Assembly: GCF_002117005.1 (NCBI RefSeq)
Contig: NZ_CP021023.1
Span: forward strand, 1,922,001 to 1,986,000
Reading direction: 5' to 3'
Length of the DNA stretch: 64,000 nucleotides
Source of the DNA: Sedimentisphaera salicampi
Lineage (GTDB): Bacteria > Planctomycetota > Phycisphaerae > Sedimentisphaerales > Sedimentisphaeraceae
Below the pieces are notes generated by a model that was given only the letters and a program-made list of their open reading frames with translations, was not told the DNA's origin and searched no databases. The position numbers were made by a program, and so were the translations under genes. This document shows positions 1 through 7,675 of this stretch, one piece after another. Position 1 is the first letter of the stretch, and every line of letters begins with the position of its first letter.

Positions 1-338
1 AGCTCGGGATCTTCCTCTACCATAAGGCAGTATGCAGCGCCTTCCATAATCTTGAAAACGTCTGAATCGTTGAAGCCCTGCCTGCCCTGAAATTCCTCAT
101 CGATCACTCCAGCAGCCGCCTTGAAGTTATCTATCCGGCCGGTCTGTTCGCATTTCTCGAATGCGTAGGGGATGGTAACGTTTTTGTTCGTTTCGAGCCG
201 AGGCTTCCAGAATGAATCATTGAAATGAACTTTTGTAAAATCCACCGGCTGATATGGATAGCTCCCTGAGGCCATAACTGCCGAAATCGAAACTAAAAGC
301 ACAAACATAACTGATAAAGCTCTTCCTGAACGCTGCAT
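1..338 (-). CDS. GH127-type beta-L-arabinofuranosidase, N-terminal fragment
   Basis: This gene runs off the left edge, and only its first 112 codons are present. It begins with a signal-peptide-like segment (MQRSGRALSVMFVLLVSISA), so the product is probably exported. It continues with VDFTKVHFNDSFWKPRLE and then TIPYAFEKCEQTGRIDNF. The arrangement of an 'F.D.FW..R' motif followed by a Cys/Glu-containing helix is typical of the start of the DUF1680/GH127 beta-L-arabinofuranosidase family, which releases arabinose from plant or algal glycans. The catalytic region lies outside the window, so activity cannot be judged. The ATG at 336-338 is preceded by an A/G-rich stretch (GGAAAGG) in the proper place. 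Confidence 0.75.
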   Translation of the reverse strand, partial: MQRSGRALSVMFVLLVSISAVMASGSYPYQPVDFTKVHFNDSFWKPRLETNKNVTIPYAFEKCEQTGRIDNFKAAAGVIDEEFQGRQGFNDSDVFKIMEGAAYCLMVEEDPE

Positions 339-441
339 ATAAAAAACCTTTCCTGTAATTTCAAATTGCGAAAACTGTCTTAATATAATAAACCTGAAAC
401 TTAGGTTTTACAAAAAAAACTTTTTAGCCTTCAGGATTCGA

Positions 442-687
442 GTGTGCGACAATATTTTTTGGTAAAATGCAAATCATCATGCTGCAATGCTTTGTAGAAT
501 TTATTGTTATCTATATTACTGAGCCAGTCCCCCTGCGGCGGAAAACTCGCTAAGGATTTTTTGTCTGCGGGTTTCGTTGGCGAGTAGAGGCGAACCTGCG
601 CGAGCGCCCGCCTGTGCAGCGTGAAAATTCTGCGAAAAAAAATTATGCCTATTGCCTTCTCATTGCCCCAAAAAAATTGTCGCACAC
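442..687. mobile_element. MITE-like element, copy A (non-coding, 246 bp)
   Basis: The stretch is bounded by GTGTGCGACAAT at 442-453 and its reverse complement at 676-687, each followed inward by a T/A run and GG/CC. About 130 bp next to the left boundary matches, in reverse orientation, the right part of the element at 16475-16838. It has no transposase and no clear target duplication. An open frame crosses it, but all four base differences from the other copy inside the shared frame change amino acids, so I treat it as non-coding. It fills most of the 444-bp gap between the GH127 fragment and the PEP-CTERM gene. Confidence 0.6.
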
Positions 688-712
688 CAAAAATGCTTCG
701 CCCTAAAAACAC

Positions 713-740
713 TTGACCTGCTGTTTTTTCAGGTTATAGT
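713..740 (+). promoter_or_regulatory. Candidate sigma-70 promoter of the PEP-CTERM gene
   Basis: TTGACC at 713-718 is followed after 16 bases by TATAGT at 735-740, about 42 bases before the ATG of the PEP-CTERM gene. The spacer carries the inverted repeat ACCTG/CAGGT (716-720 and 730-734), which could be an operator. The MITE-like copy A ends only 25 bases upstream. Confidence 0.45.
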
Positions 741-782
741 GTTATCTTAATATGCTAAACTTAAATTTGAAGGTGTATTGAA

Positions 783-1385
783 ATGAAAAGAATTGCTTTG
801 GTTTCGGCTGTTTTGTTAGCGGCAGTTAATTATGCTTATTCAGCCGGTATAGAAATGAATATTTCACCTGACGGCAGCAATGTGAAAGCAACTTACAGCG
901 GCAGCCTCGATTTAAGCGGCTTTTTCAACTCTGGCTCAGTAGAAAGTATGTACTCTGGCGGCGAGGAGGCTTTACTATGGCCTCAGGAACCGGTTATTGG
1001 CGTCTCAACTACCTCTGCGGAAACGGAGATGGGGTCTATCTGGGGTATTGATTCTCCGCTGCCCTCTTTCGGCTCTGATGTACAATCTGTCCCAGACAGT
1101 TTTTACGGCGACAGTTTTGGAGTAACAATAGATTCTGGCACGTCAGATCAAGCTATCTTTTTTGACGTGAAGGATATCGACGAGAATAACATTGTCTCGG
1201 TAAGCGGGGGGATGACTTTTCAAAACAAAACAATTTCCGATCTGGGGCTCAATCTGGGCACTTACCAAATGAACGACTCAGATTTCGCCCAAGGCGAGAA
1301 TATCACTTTGACAATCACCCCTGAACCTGCGACGATGGCTCTGCTCGGCCTCGGCGGGCTCTTCATCCGCCGCCGAAGCTCATAA
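783..1385 (+). CDS. PEP-CTERM sorting domain protein
   Basis: This 200-residue exported protein has an N-terminal signal peptide (MKRIALVSAVLLAAVNYAYS). It ends in a PEP-CTERM tail: TPEPATMALLGLGGLFIRRR has the Pro-Glu-Pro motif, a short hydrophobic helix and terminal arginines. PEP-CTERM proteins are recognised by an exosortase and delivered to the cell surface or the extracellular polymer. The mature part is rich in Ser, Gly and Asp with short beta-like segments, and I do not recognise a domain in it. No exosortase gene is in the window. The ATG follows GAAGGTG by a suitable distance. Its role is unknown, probably structural or surface-associated. Confidence 0.8.
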   Translation: MKRIALVSAVLLAAVNYAYSAGIEMNISPDGSNVKATYSGSLDLSGFFNSGSVESMYSGGEEALLWPQEPVIGVSTTSAETEMGSIWGIDSPLPSFGSDVQSVPDSFYGDSFGVTIDSGTSDQAIFFDVKDIDENNIVSVSGGMTFQNKTISDLGLNLGTYQMNDSDFAQGENITLTITPEPATMALLGLGGLFIRRRSS

Positions 1386-1532
1386 GCTGGGGAATTTATG
1401 GATAACATACCAATATAATCTGCGAATCTGGTTCGTTAAACAGAGAAGCTCGAACGCTTATGTTTACTGCCCCTTAAACAAGTTTGTGCATATTATTGCC
1501 TAATCGAAATCTTGCAGCTTAACCCTTGATAA

Positions 1533-3332
1533 TCAGATTCTGCAAAGTTTCAGAAGTTCGCCGATATGCTCCCTGCCGACTTTCCTTGCAGTCTTATTGT
1601 ATTTTCTGGATAAAGCAGCAGCAAAACCCACGGCAGCCCCCATCTGTCCGCAAGTGTTCATAACGCGCGGCCCGCCGAGGCCAACGTGAGAACAGCTGAA
1701 ACACCTCCCGGCCATCATAAGATTTTTTACGTTATGGGAATAAAGGCTGCGGAAAGGGATATAGTAAAATTTGTTCTTTGCCTTTCTGAAAATTGCTTCG
1801 GATAAAAAGTCGTATGGGCTGCCTTTCAAAGACCGCTGGTAGTGAATATCGATCGAGCGTTTTTCAACAACAACAGCATCTTCAAATTCAACCGATTCTG
1901 CGGCGTCTTCTCCGGTGTACACATAATCTCCCGTCAAACGGATAGATTCTCGTTTGCCCGCATTGTAGCCAACCCATGTAAGCCTTCTTTTCTTGTGCTT
2001 ATCCTGCTTGATTGTATTTGAATATGTGCCGTATATCGCCCGGAAGAAATGGTCCCGAATCTGTTCGGCGTCATCGATTTGGTTGAGACTGTTATGTGAA
2101 TATTCCCAATACCACTCGCCGGCAGCAGAGGTATGATCCTTGGCAACAGGCTTTGCCCACGGAACTTCAGGAAAACGTGCATTTTCTTCCCCGATTTCAG
2201 TATTCCATAAAACGCTTGCACCCATCACTCGATTATCTGCTTTCTCAGGACACCATAAATCTCCGTGCTTCTCCCAGCCTTCGTTGTATTTAGATTCAGG
2301 CTCGCGGCCGTAAGTGAAATCCGCACCAGCAAGCCGGCCGAGCCATCCATCGCCGGTACAGTCTATAAAATTGGCTGCCTTGAAAACAGTTCTCCTGCCT
2401 GTCAAATGCTCATATGTTTGAATTGATTTTATTTGCCCCACTGCTGCATCTGCTGATATCACCGTATGCATAAGAAACTGGGAGATCCCATCAGCTTCAT
2501 TCATATTTTTCGTTCGTTTTTGTTCGTCGTAAAACGCCTTGTCTGAGCCATTGGGATAATGCTCGGTGTTGATTTTTTTGAGTATATCTTCAGCTCCTCC
2601 GAGAATGCCTAAGGTGTGAACTCTTATTTCCGCGCTTGCATTCCCTCCCAAGGCAGGCCTGTTGTGAATTAACGCAACCTTCAGGCCCTGAGATTCAGCT
2701 GCCAAGGCCGCAGCGCATCCGCTGATCCCGCCGCCGGTGATAACAACATCGAAATTCATCTTTTCTGGAACTTTAGAAGATTCAGGATTCTTTGCTAATC
2801 TCCAGCTAACCAGTTTCTGTTTATCATTAGGGGGCGCTTCTCTATCATCCTGAGTGAAATACACCGCCGAACACCGCCCTTCAAAGCCGGTAAGATCTTC
2901 CAGCTCTATCTGAACCTCGCTTTGATTTACTTCAACCTTCCCGCCGTAATGCCATTTCCATCCGGGTTTAATTCCGAAAGTCTCGTTTAGGTATTCCCCG
3001 CCAACCTTAAGCTTAAATCTGCCCGGGGCATCCCAATCTCCCGGGCACCAGTCTTTTGTATGCACCCAGACATTATACAAACCGGCTTTCTCAAAGCGGG
3101 CTTTTGTTTGAGCATTTTTCACAGGCCTGCCCAGCCCGTGCGCAAGCAAATAACTGAACCCAAGGGTATTATGGAATTGAGTGTCAATTTCCCATCCGTT
3201 GGTTTTCTCAAAATGGACTGCTTCAAGCAGAAGTGAGGAATTATCTGAATCGCCAAACGAAGCATAACTGCTGAAATTTAAGGAAATGCCCGCTGCTGCT
3301 GAGGCTTTGATGAAGTCCCGTCTTTTTATCAT
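1533..3332 (-). CDS. Tat-exported FAD-dependent oxidoreductase
   Basis: The product has 599 residues. The N-terminus has a twin-arginine signal (KRRDFIKASAAAG), so it is probably folded and cofactor-loaded before export. Residues about 30-190 look like a beta-rich accessory, sugar-binding-like domain. The FAD-binding fold begins near residue 195 with the dinucleotide motif GGGISG (200-205) and continues with GGNASAEIRVHTLG. This is the pfam12831-type layout common in planctomycete and Bacteroidetes polysaccharide loci. The C-terminal part (NLMMAGRCFSCSHVGLGGPR) is also typical of the family. Its substrate is unknown, and many such proteins are misnamed xanthan lyases. It stands alone between a PEP-CTERM gene and a pseudopilin gene. 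Confidence 0.75.
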   Translation of the reverse strand: MIKRRDFIKASAAAGISLNFSSYASFGDSDNSSLLLEAVHFEKTNGWEIDTQFHNTLGFSYLLAHGLGRPVKNAQTKARFEKAGLYNVWVHTKDWCPGDWDAPGRFKLKVGGEYLNETFGIKPGWKWHYGGKVEVNQSEVQIELEDLTGFEGRCSAVYFTQDDREAPPNDKQKLVSWRLAKNPESSKVPEKMNFDVVITGGGISGCAAALAAESQGLKVALIHNRPALGGNASAEIRVHTLGILGGAEDILKKINTEHYPNGSDKAFYDEQKRTKNMNEADGISQFLMHTVISADAAVGQIKSIQTYEHLTGRRTVFKAANFIDCTGDGWLGRLAGADFTYGREPESKYNEGWEKHGDLWCPEKADNRVMGASVLWNTEIGEENARFPEVPWAKPVAKDHTSAAGEWYWEYSHNSLNQIDDAEQIRDHFFRAIYGTYSNTIKQDKHKKRRLTWVGYNAGKRESIRLTGDYVYTGEDAAESVEFEDAVVVEKRSIDIHYQRSLKGSPYDFLSEAIFRKAKNKFYYIPFRSLYSHNVKNLMMAGRCFSCSHVGLGGPRVMNTCGQMGAAVGFAAALSRKYNKTARKVGREHIGELLKLCRI

Positions 3333-3427
3333 ATTCTCCCCCGCTGAGATTGGTTGAGCTTTATTATACTATTGTAACGCTTTGGCTTGTGAATGTCTAA
3401 TCTGTTTTACACCTCACCGGCCGAAAA

Positions 3428-3443
3428 GTGTGCGACAATATTT
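3428..3443 (+). repeat. Solo end of the GTGTGCGACAAT repeat family
   Basis: GTGTGCGACAATATTT matches the terminal sequence of the MITE-like elements at 442 and 60295. The sequence then diverges, and no partner end lies nearby. It is probably a decayed or one-ended copy between the FAD protein and the pseudopilin gene. Confidence 0.4.
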
Positions 3444-3513
3444 AAAGAAATACGACACGCGGCTGAATCAAATTTCGCTGAGCTGCTTGAATAATCAAAG
3501 ACTGGGCATAATC

Positions 3514-4383
3514 TTACCAGTGCCTCTTAGCAGGCATAAAATGTTCACACCACGAATCAGCGCCGGCGTATGCCCTCTGCCTCATGGTATCGCTGCCCTT
3601 GATAGACTTCACGCTCCCGTCGGTGTAGCCGCAGTTGAGTTTGAGGTCATCAAAGGGTGAATTATCTTTGAGCACTGTAAACCCTTCTGAATCGGTCGTA
3701 ACCCACTGCGCGGGGCTGTCATCTTTTAGGCCATAATAGGGCATACCATCTAAGCGGGTAAGCGAGCCGCCGTCGATTTTATGAGTGCTAACCCAGCTCT
3801 GGGTCGGCCTGAGCTGATTGTAGTATGCGAAGTAGTCGCTGATAAGCAGGTTGTACTGGGATTTCTTACCAGGGCCTTCAAAGCTGCCCGGGTTATTCTT
3901 GTAGGGCTTGTAGTTCCAGTAAAGCGCGTAGGAGCAGTTCAGAATTTTGTTGTTTGATTTATGGAACCAGTCATTTTTGTTCTGGTAAGCCTCCTGATAA
4001 GTAAGCGGCTCACCTTTTGGACTCATGGCAATATCTTTAGCATCAAATCCCGAAAGCGGGCAGTTAAAAACGCCCACCTCATCAATATAGCCCTTCAGAT
4101 ATTTGTATGTGTAAGTATCGCTGTTCTCAGGGTCTTGTGGGTTATAAGTTTTGTTTCTCGCGAGGGCATTCGGACGTACATGCGCACAGGGGTGTTTGGG
4201 ATAGTCGTAGTTGTCGGCATGATATGCGTTCAGCCCTATAACAGCACCGTGCATATTGCTCTTGCAGACAACATTCTTTGCCTGTTCCCTTGCCTTGCTC
4301 AAAGCCGGCATAAGCACTGCCATAAGAAGGGCAATGATGGATATCACAACCAAAAGTTCGATTAAGGTAAAAGCCTTTTTCAT
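3514..4383 (-). CDS. Type II secretion-like pseudopilin (N-methylation motif protein)
   Basis: Starting at the ATG at 4381-4383, which follows GAAAGG by seven bases, the 289-residue product opens with MKKAFTLIELLVVISIIALL. This is the class III signal and hydrophobic helix of type IV pilin-like proteins. The residue before the cleavage point is Ala rather than the usual Gly, which is common in Phycisphaerae. The helix is followed by MPALSKAREQAK and a globular domain with conserved Trp, Tyr and Cys, ending in a TDGSVKSI-type segment. These proteins are abundant in Planctomycetes, where they are thought to be exported pseudopilins with unknown cargo roles. A start nine codons upstream is less likely. 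Confidence 0.8.
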   Translation of the reverse strand: MKKAFTLIELLVVISIIALLMAVLMPALSKAREQAKNVVCKSNMHGAVIGLNAYHADNYDYPKHPCAHVRPNALARNKTYNPQDPENSDTYTYKYLKGYIDEVGVFNCPLSGFDAKDIAMSPKGEPLTYQEAYQNKNDWFHKSNNKILNCSYALYWNYKPYKNNPGSFEGPGKKSQYNLLISDYFAYYNQLRPTQSWVSTHKIDGGSLTRLDGMPYYGLKDDSPAQWVTTDSEGFTVLKDNSPFDDLKLNCGYTDGSVKSIKGSDTMRQRAYAGADSWCEHFMPAKRHW

Positions 4384-4544
4384 TTTAGAACCTTTCAATA
4401 AAAACTTCAAAAGCTCATTATAGCTTGTCGGGAAGGATATGAAACGCCAATTTTAACATTTTTTCCACTGATTTGTAAACTCTTTGGACGATAAAAACCT
4501 TCGGAGCGCAGGCTCACAGGGGGGAGATATTTTTTTCAGCCGCT

Positions 4545-4607
4545 AAGTTAATCATACAAGAACTTAAGCTTATTATAGCATCAAATAACATAAAGTTAAT
4601 CATACAA
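4545..4607. repeat. Two 15-bp direct repeats in the gene-poor region
   Basis: AAGTTAATCATACAA occurs at 4545-4559 and again at 4593-4607, 48 bases apart. The pair lies at the left edge of the candidate origin region. The surrounding 4384-4790 stretch holds no convincing gene. It does contain degenerate copies of the 'CGCTAATT...CTGATTTTCACTGATGATT' intergenic text also seen near 16.5 and 60.4 kb. Confidence 0.5.
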
Positions 4608-4789
4608 ATGCACTGAGGGGATATTTTGACGGTATTTTTTAGGTTTAAGGCAAAGGCAAAAGTTTTTTTACTCATATAGTTCCGCTGACCGAGTCCACCT
4701 TGTCCAATCGCTAATTCACGCTGATTTTCACTGATGATTCTCAGGAGACGAAGGAGAGGGTGGGTATAAATCAACATTGAACCCGCAAA

Positions 4790-5130
4790 ATTTTTGAATT
4801 TTGTGCTGATAAACTGTCAGCAAACTTCCGGAAAACCTGTTAAATGTATGTTTTGCAGAGAGTGGAAAAGCTGTTAAATACATGTGGAGGGATTTTCATC
4901 TGCCAACAGTCTTCAAGTTTTCCAAAACGGCTGCGGAAAAGCTGTGTTTAAAACTGAATTGAAAGCGCCAAGCTTATTAACAACTTATCCACAAAAATTG
5001 TAGAAAACTTTACCCTCGCAAGTAACTGTGTTAAATATTCTTACACAATCTTTAAATAATCTCTTAACAATCAAACAGCTCCTAATACTTCTATAACTAT
5101 TTTAAAATATATATAATAAGAGACAACACC
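4790..5130. other. Candidate replication-origin-like region
   Basis: This non-coding stretch has a perfect DnaA box (4985-4993) and four related repeats: CTGTTAAAT at 4837-4845 and 4871-4879, CTGTGTTTAAA at 4942-4952 and CTGTGTTAAAT at 5026-5036. A strongly AT-rich segment follows at about 5037-5125. Three parS sites and parB lie 2.5 kb to the right, which fits an origin-proximal location. Against it, only one consensus DnaA box is present and dnaA, dnaN and gidA are not in the window. I regard it as a candidate only. Confidence 0.35.
4985..4993 (+). promoter_or_regulatory. Perfect DnaA box
   Basis: TTATCCACA matches the bacterial DnaA-box consensus exactly. It lies in AT-rich non-coding DNA next to several CTGT(G)TTAAAT-type repeats. 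Confidence 0.55.
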
Positions 5131-5208
5131 CAACAGGCAGTTAATTTCGCCTGCTCATCACAGCCAACAATCCATCAGCACTAATTTTAGTAAACCAGAG
5201 CTTAATAA

Positions 5209-5724
5209 ACAATCCGGAAAAACTACGCTTGCAAGACAGATTGCAGGCGATAATAATTTCTTTGACCTTGAACGCCCCGCTGACCATAACAAGCTGCAAA
5301 ATCCTGAGTTTCTCTTTAAGATGCTTTCAGGTCTTGTAGTTATTGATGAAATACAGATTATGCCCGAGCTTTTTTCAAAGCTTAGATATATAGTTGACTC
5401 TCCAGATAATAAATGCAGCTGTATGGTGTTGGGCAGCGCTTCGCCTGATATTATTAAAGGGGGAAGCGAAACGCTTGCCGGAAGAATTGAATTTGTTGAT
5501 CTGACAGGATTTGATATTACCGAAACCGGCAAAGAAAACATTATTCCCCTGTGGAATCGGGGAGGATTTCCAAGGCCGTTTCTTGCTGAAAACGATGAAA
5601 ACAGCTTCATTTGGAGGCAGAATTTCATTCGTACATTTCTGCAGAGAAGATATTAATTATTACTCCGGGCGAAAAATTATATCCACTTCATGAAAAGATT
5701 TGGTATGTCCGCTTTTTGAATTAG
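5209..5724 (+). pseudogene. Decayed AAA/DUF4143-family ATPase
   Basis: The frame starts abruptly at a Walker A remnant (QSGKTTLARQIAG) without an N-terminus. It goes on with a Walker B-like LVVIDEIQIMPELFSKLR and the sensor-like VLGSASPDIIKGGSETLAGR of the DUF4143-type ATP-binding proteins. After RTFLQR the frame shifts by one base. It then resumes with ITPGEKLYPLHEKIWYVRFL, which matches the extreme C-terminus of that family and ends at 5722-5724. The roughly 170 residues normally between these parts are missing. The gene has therefore lost its 5' end and its middle. Intact members are poorly understood, often solitary ATPases. Confidence 0.7.
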
Positions 5725-5733
5725 AAGAGCAAT

Positions 5734-6495
5734 TTAAGTAGTAAGCTTTTTTATGGCGTAATCGGCTGCGAGCAGGCCGAAAATGCCAGTGATAGTGGGC
5801 AGCGAGCCCATAAGATTACGTTTTCTACCCTGAATATGGCCGCGTTTAACTGGATTCTCAGAATCTGCCGGCGCAAGAGCGCTTTGCTTTTTGAGCTGCT
5901 GGCTTGAATAAACCGCCGGGAAACTGAGGCTAACCCCCCTTTTGCGGAGACGTTTGCGGAGATTAGCCGCAAGCGGGCAGTATCGAACCTCACGCATTGC
6001 GGAAATGCGAATCTTGGATGGATCTGTCTTTCTTGCTGCTCCCATGCTCGAAATGAATGGTATCTCCCGTTTGCTCAGCTCTGTAATGAGTTCGAGTTTG
6101 GGGTTGAGAGGGTCTATCGAATCGATTACAAAATCTGGGCTGCCATCGAGGCATTTCTCGAGCGTGTCGGTATGGATGAATACATTGAGCGTTTCAACGG
6201 TGCAGTGCGGGTTAATATCGATAATACGCTGCTTGCCGGCTTCAGTTTTGTACCGCCCTTCTGTGCTTGTGAGAGCGAAAACCTGGCGGTTTATATTGCT
6301 CTTGGAGATTTTGTCTGAATCTATAAGGCGGATTTTGCCTGTGCCCGCCCTTGCGAGTGCCTCAGCGGCGAAACTCCCAACCGCCCCTGTCCCGCATACA
6401 ACAACGAAGCTGGAAGCCAGCTTTTCAATGTTTTCTTTGCCGAGAAGCAGCTCTGTTCTTTTGAGTCTTTCTCGGAAATCCTGTCCGCCGGTCAT
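5734..6495 (-). CDS. tcdA: tRNA threonylcarbamoyladenosine dehydratase
   Basis: This 253-residue E1/ThiF-fold protein has a nucleotide-binding loop GTGAVG at residues 35-40. DSDKISKSNINRQVFAL and SSMGAARKTDPSKI follow, which mark the TcdA/CsdL branch rather than ThiF or MoeB. TcdA uses ATP to cyclise t6A at position 37 of ANN-decoding tRNAs. The CxxC zinc pairs of ThiF/MoeB are absent, as expected. It lies 10 bases downstream of parB on the same strand and probably shares its transcript. Confidence 0.85.
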   Translation of the reverse strand: MTGGQDFRERLKRTELLLGKENIEKLASSFVVVCGTGAVGSFAAEALARAGTGKIRLIDSDKISKSNINRQVFALTSTEGRYKTEAGKQRIIDINPHCTVETLNVFIHTDTLEKCLDGSPDFVIDSIDPLNPKLELITELSKREIPFISSMGAARKTDPSKIRISAMREVRYCPLAANLRKRLRKRGVSLSFPAVYSSQQLKKQSALAPADSENPVKRGHIQGRKRNLMGSLPTITGIFGLLAADYAIKKLTT

Positions 6496-6505
6496 AAAAG
6501 GCTTT

Positions 6506-7474
6506 CTACTGATCTTTTAAGTTTACGCCAAAAATATTCGTCAATCTATCGAATTCCTCTAACGAATAGAAATCTATCGTGATGCTGCCCTTTTTACCGG
6601 TTTTATTGGTTTTAATTTTAACCTTTGTACCTAAAGATTCCCTTATTCTTGATTCAAGATCCGCTATATGAGCAGATTTGGCATCCTCTATATTTTCGCT
6701 TGATTGCTCAGGGTTTTCTAGTGAATCAATTTGCTTTTTAACTAATCTTTCTACTTCTCTAACCGTTAGCCGCCCTGTCATCGCTCTGTAAGCGAGTTTT
6801 TTCTGCAAGTTTTCATCCGGCAGTGCAAGGAGTGCTCTGGCCTGCCCCATAGATAAGGCATTATTCACGAGCATTTCTTTAACTTCCTGCGGCAGTTCAA
6901 GAAGCCTTATATGGTTAGCTACCACAGATCTGTTTTCACCGAGCCTTTCAGCAACCTGAGTTTGTGAAAGTCCAAAGTTATCGGTGTACTCTTTGTAGGC
7001 GTTTGCCCTTTCAATTGGGTTAAGGTCGGAGCGGTGAATATTTTCAATGAGAGCCATTTCGAGCATCTGCTCATCGCTGGCTTCTTTTATTATTGAAGGG
7101 ATAGTTTTGTTTCCTGCGAGTTTAGCTGCTCTCCAACGCCTCTCCCCTGCAATCAGCTGGTATCCTCTGCTCACCTTTTTTACAACAATAGGCTGTACAA
7201 TCCCGTTCGCCTTGATGGAGTCCACAAGTTTTGTAAGCTCCTGTTCATCCCATTCTGTTCTGGGCTGATAAGGGTTTGGAGATATTTCACCAAGTTTCAG
7301 TTCTCTGAACTCCCCGTTTTCGCTGGCTTCCTGTTTTGCGGCCTGCTGCTGGGCAGGCGTCATAAGAGACTGAAGCCCCCTTCCGAGATGTTTTGAAGAT
7401 TTCTTCTTTGCTGCTGTCTTTTTCTTTGCAGCAGACGTTTTTTTGGTTTTTGTTGATTTTGTCGTTTTAGCCAT
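6506..7474 (-). CDS. parB: Chromosome partitioning protein ParB
   Basis: The product has 322 residues. A lysine/alanine-rich tail (residues 1-28) precedes the conserved LGRGL segment. The ParB N-terminal CTPase/nuclease-like domain includes PNPYQPR and GERRWRA (110-116). A KorB-type helix-turn-helix lies around LSQTQVAERLGENRSVVANH, and a C-terminal dimerisation domain follows. ParB binds parS and spreads along DNA to form the origin segregation complex. Three parS sites lie 64-165 bases upstream of its start. The usual partner parA is not next to it or anywhere in the window. The lysine-rich tail could bind DNA nonspecifically (inference). Confidence 0.93.
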   Translation of the reverse strand: MAKTTKSTKTKKTSAAKKKTAAKKKSSKHLGRGLQSLMTPAQQQAAKQEASENGEFRELKLGEISPNPYQPRTEWDEQELTKLVDSIKANGIVQPIVVKKVSRGYQLIAGERRWRAAKLAGNKTIPSIIKEASDEQMLEMALIENIHRSDLNPIERANAYKEYTDNFGLSQTQVAERLGENRSVVANHIRLLELPQEVKEMLVNNALSMGQARALLALPDENLQKKLAYRAMTGRLTVREVERLVKKQIDSLENPEQSSENIEDAKSAHIADLESRIRESLGTKVKIKTNKTGKKGSITIDFYSLEEFDRLTNIFGVNLKDQ

Positions 7475-7537
7475 AAATTATGCTCCCTGTTTTTGTTTTT
7501 ATTGCATTGTAATATGTGTAATTATTTAATCAAGAAA

Positions 7538-7553
7538 CGTTTCACGTGAAACA
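7538..7553. promoter_or_regulatory. parS site 1
   Basis: CGTTTCACGTGAAACA differs from the palindromic parS core TGTTTCACGTGAAACA only in the first base. It is the closest of three sites to the parB start. Confidence 0.85.
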
Positions 7554-7584
7554 TAAAATTTTCAGGGTGAATGAAGAGGCAAAC

Positions 7585-7600
7585 TGTTCCACGTGAAACA
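7585..7600. promoter_or_regulatory. parS site 2
   Basis: TGTTCCACGTGAAACA is identical to the classical Bacillus parS sequence. With flanks it is the left arm (7579-7599) of a perfect 21-bp inverted repeat whose right arm holds parS site 3. Confidence 0.92.
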
Positions 7601-7623
7601 CTTACTTTAGAAGTTGTTAGTTT

Positions 7624-7639
7624 AGTTTCACGTGGAACA
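7624..7639. promoter_or_regulatory. parS site 3
   Basis: AGTTTCACGTGGAACA is the reverse complement of a parS site with one changed end base. It lies in the right arm (7625-7645) of the perfect 21-bp inverted repeat. It is 37 bases upstream of the RNA methyltransferase gene, so bound ParB could affect that promoter. Confidence 0.88.
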
Positions 7640-7675
7640 GTTTGCAAACTTGACGTTTTCTGATACAATTATGTA

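Noticed and set aside
431-712. Open frame of 93 codons crossing the element at 442-687
   Set aside because: It lies inside a repeat with inverted ends; differences from the other copy are all amino-acid-changing, and no ribosome binding site is present.
4514-4777. Open frame of 87 codons on the minus strand
   Set aside because: No ribosome binding site or family likeness; it covers the direct repeats and degenerate intergenic repeat text.
6506-7645. parB/parS as part of an integrated plasmid
   Set aside because: The parS sites match the chromosomal consensus, neighbours are core genes such as tcdA and an rRNA/tRNA methyltransferase, and no plasmid replication or transfer gene is near.
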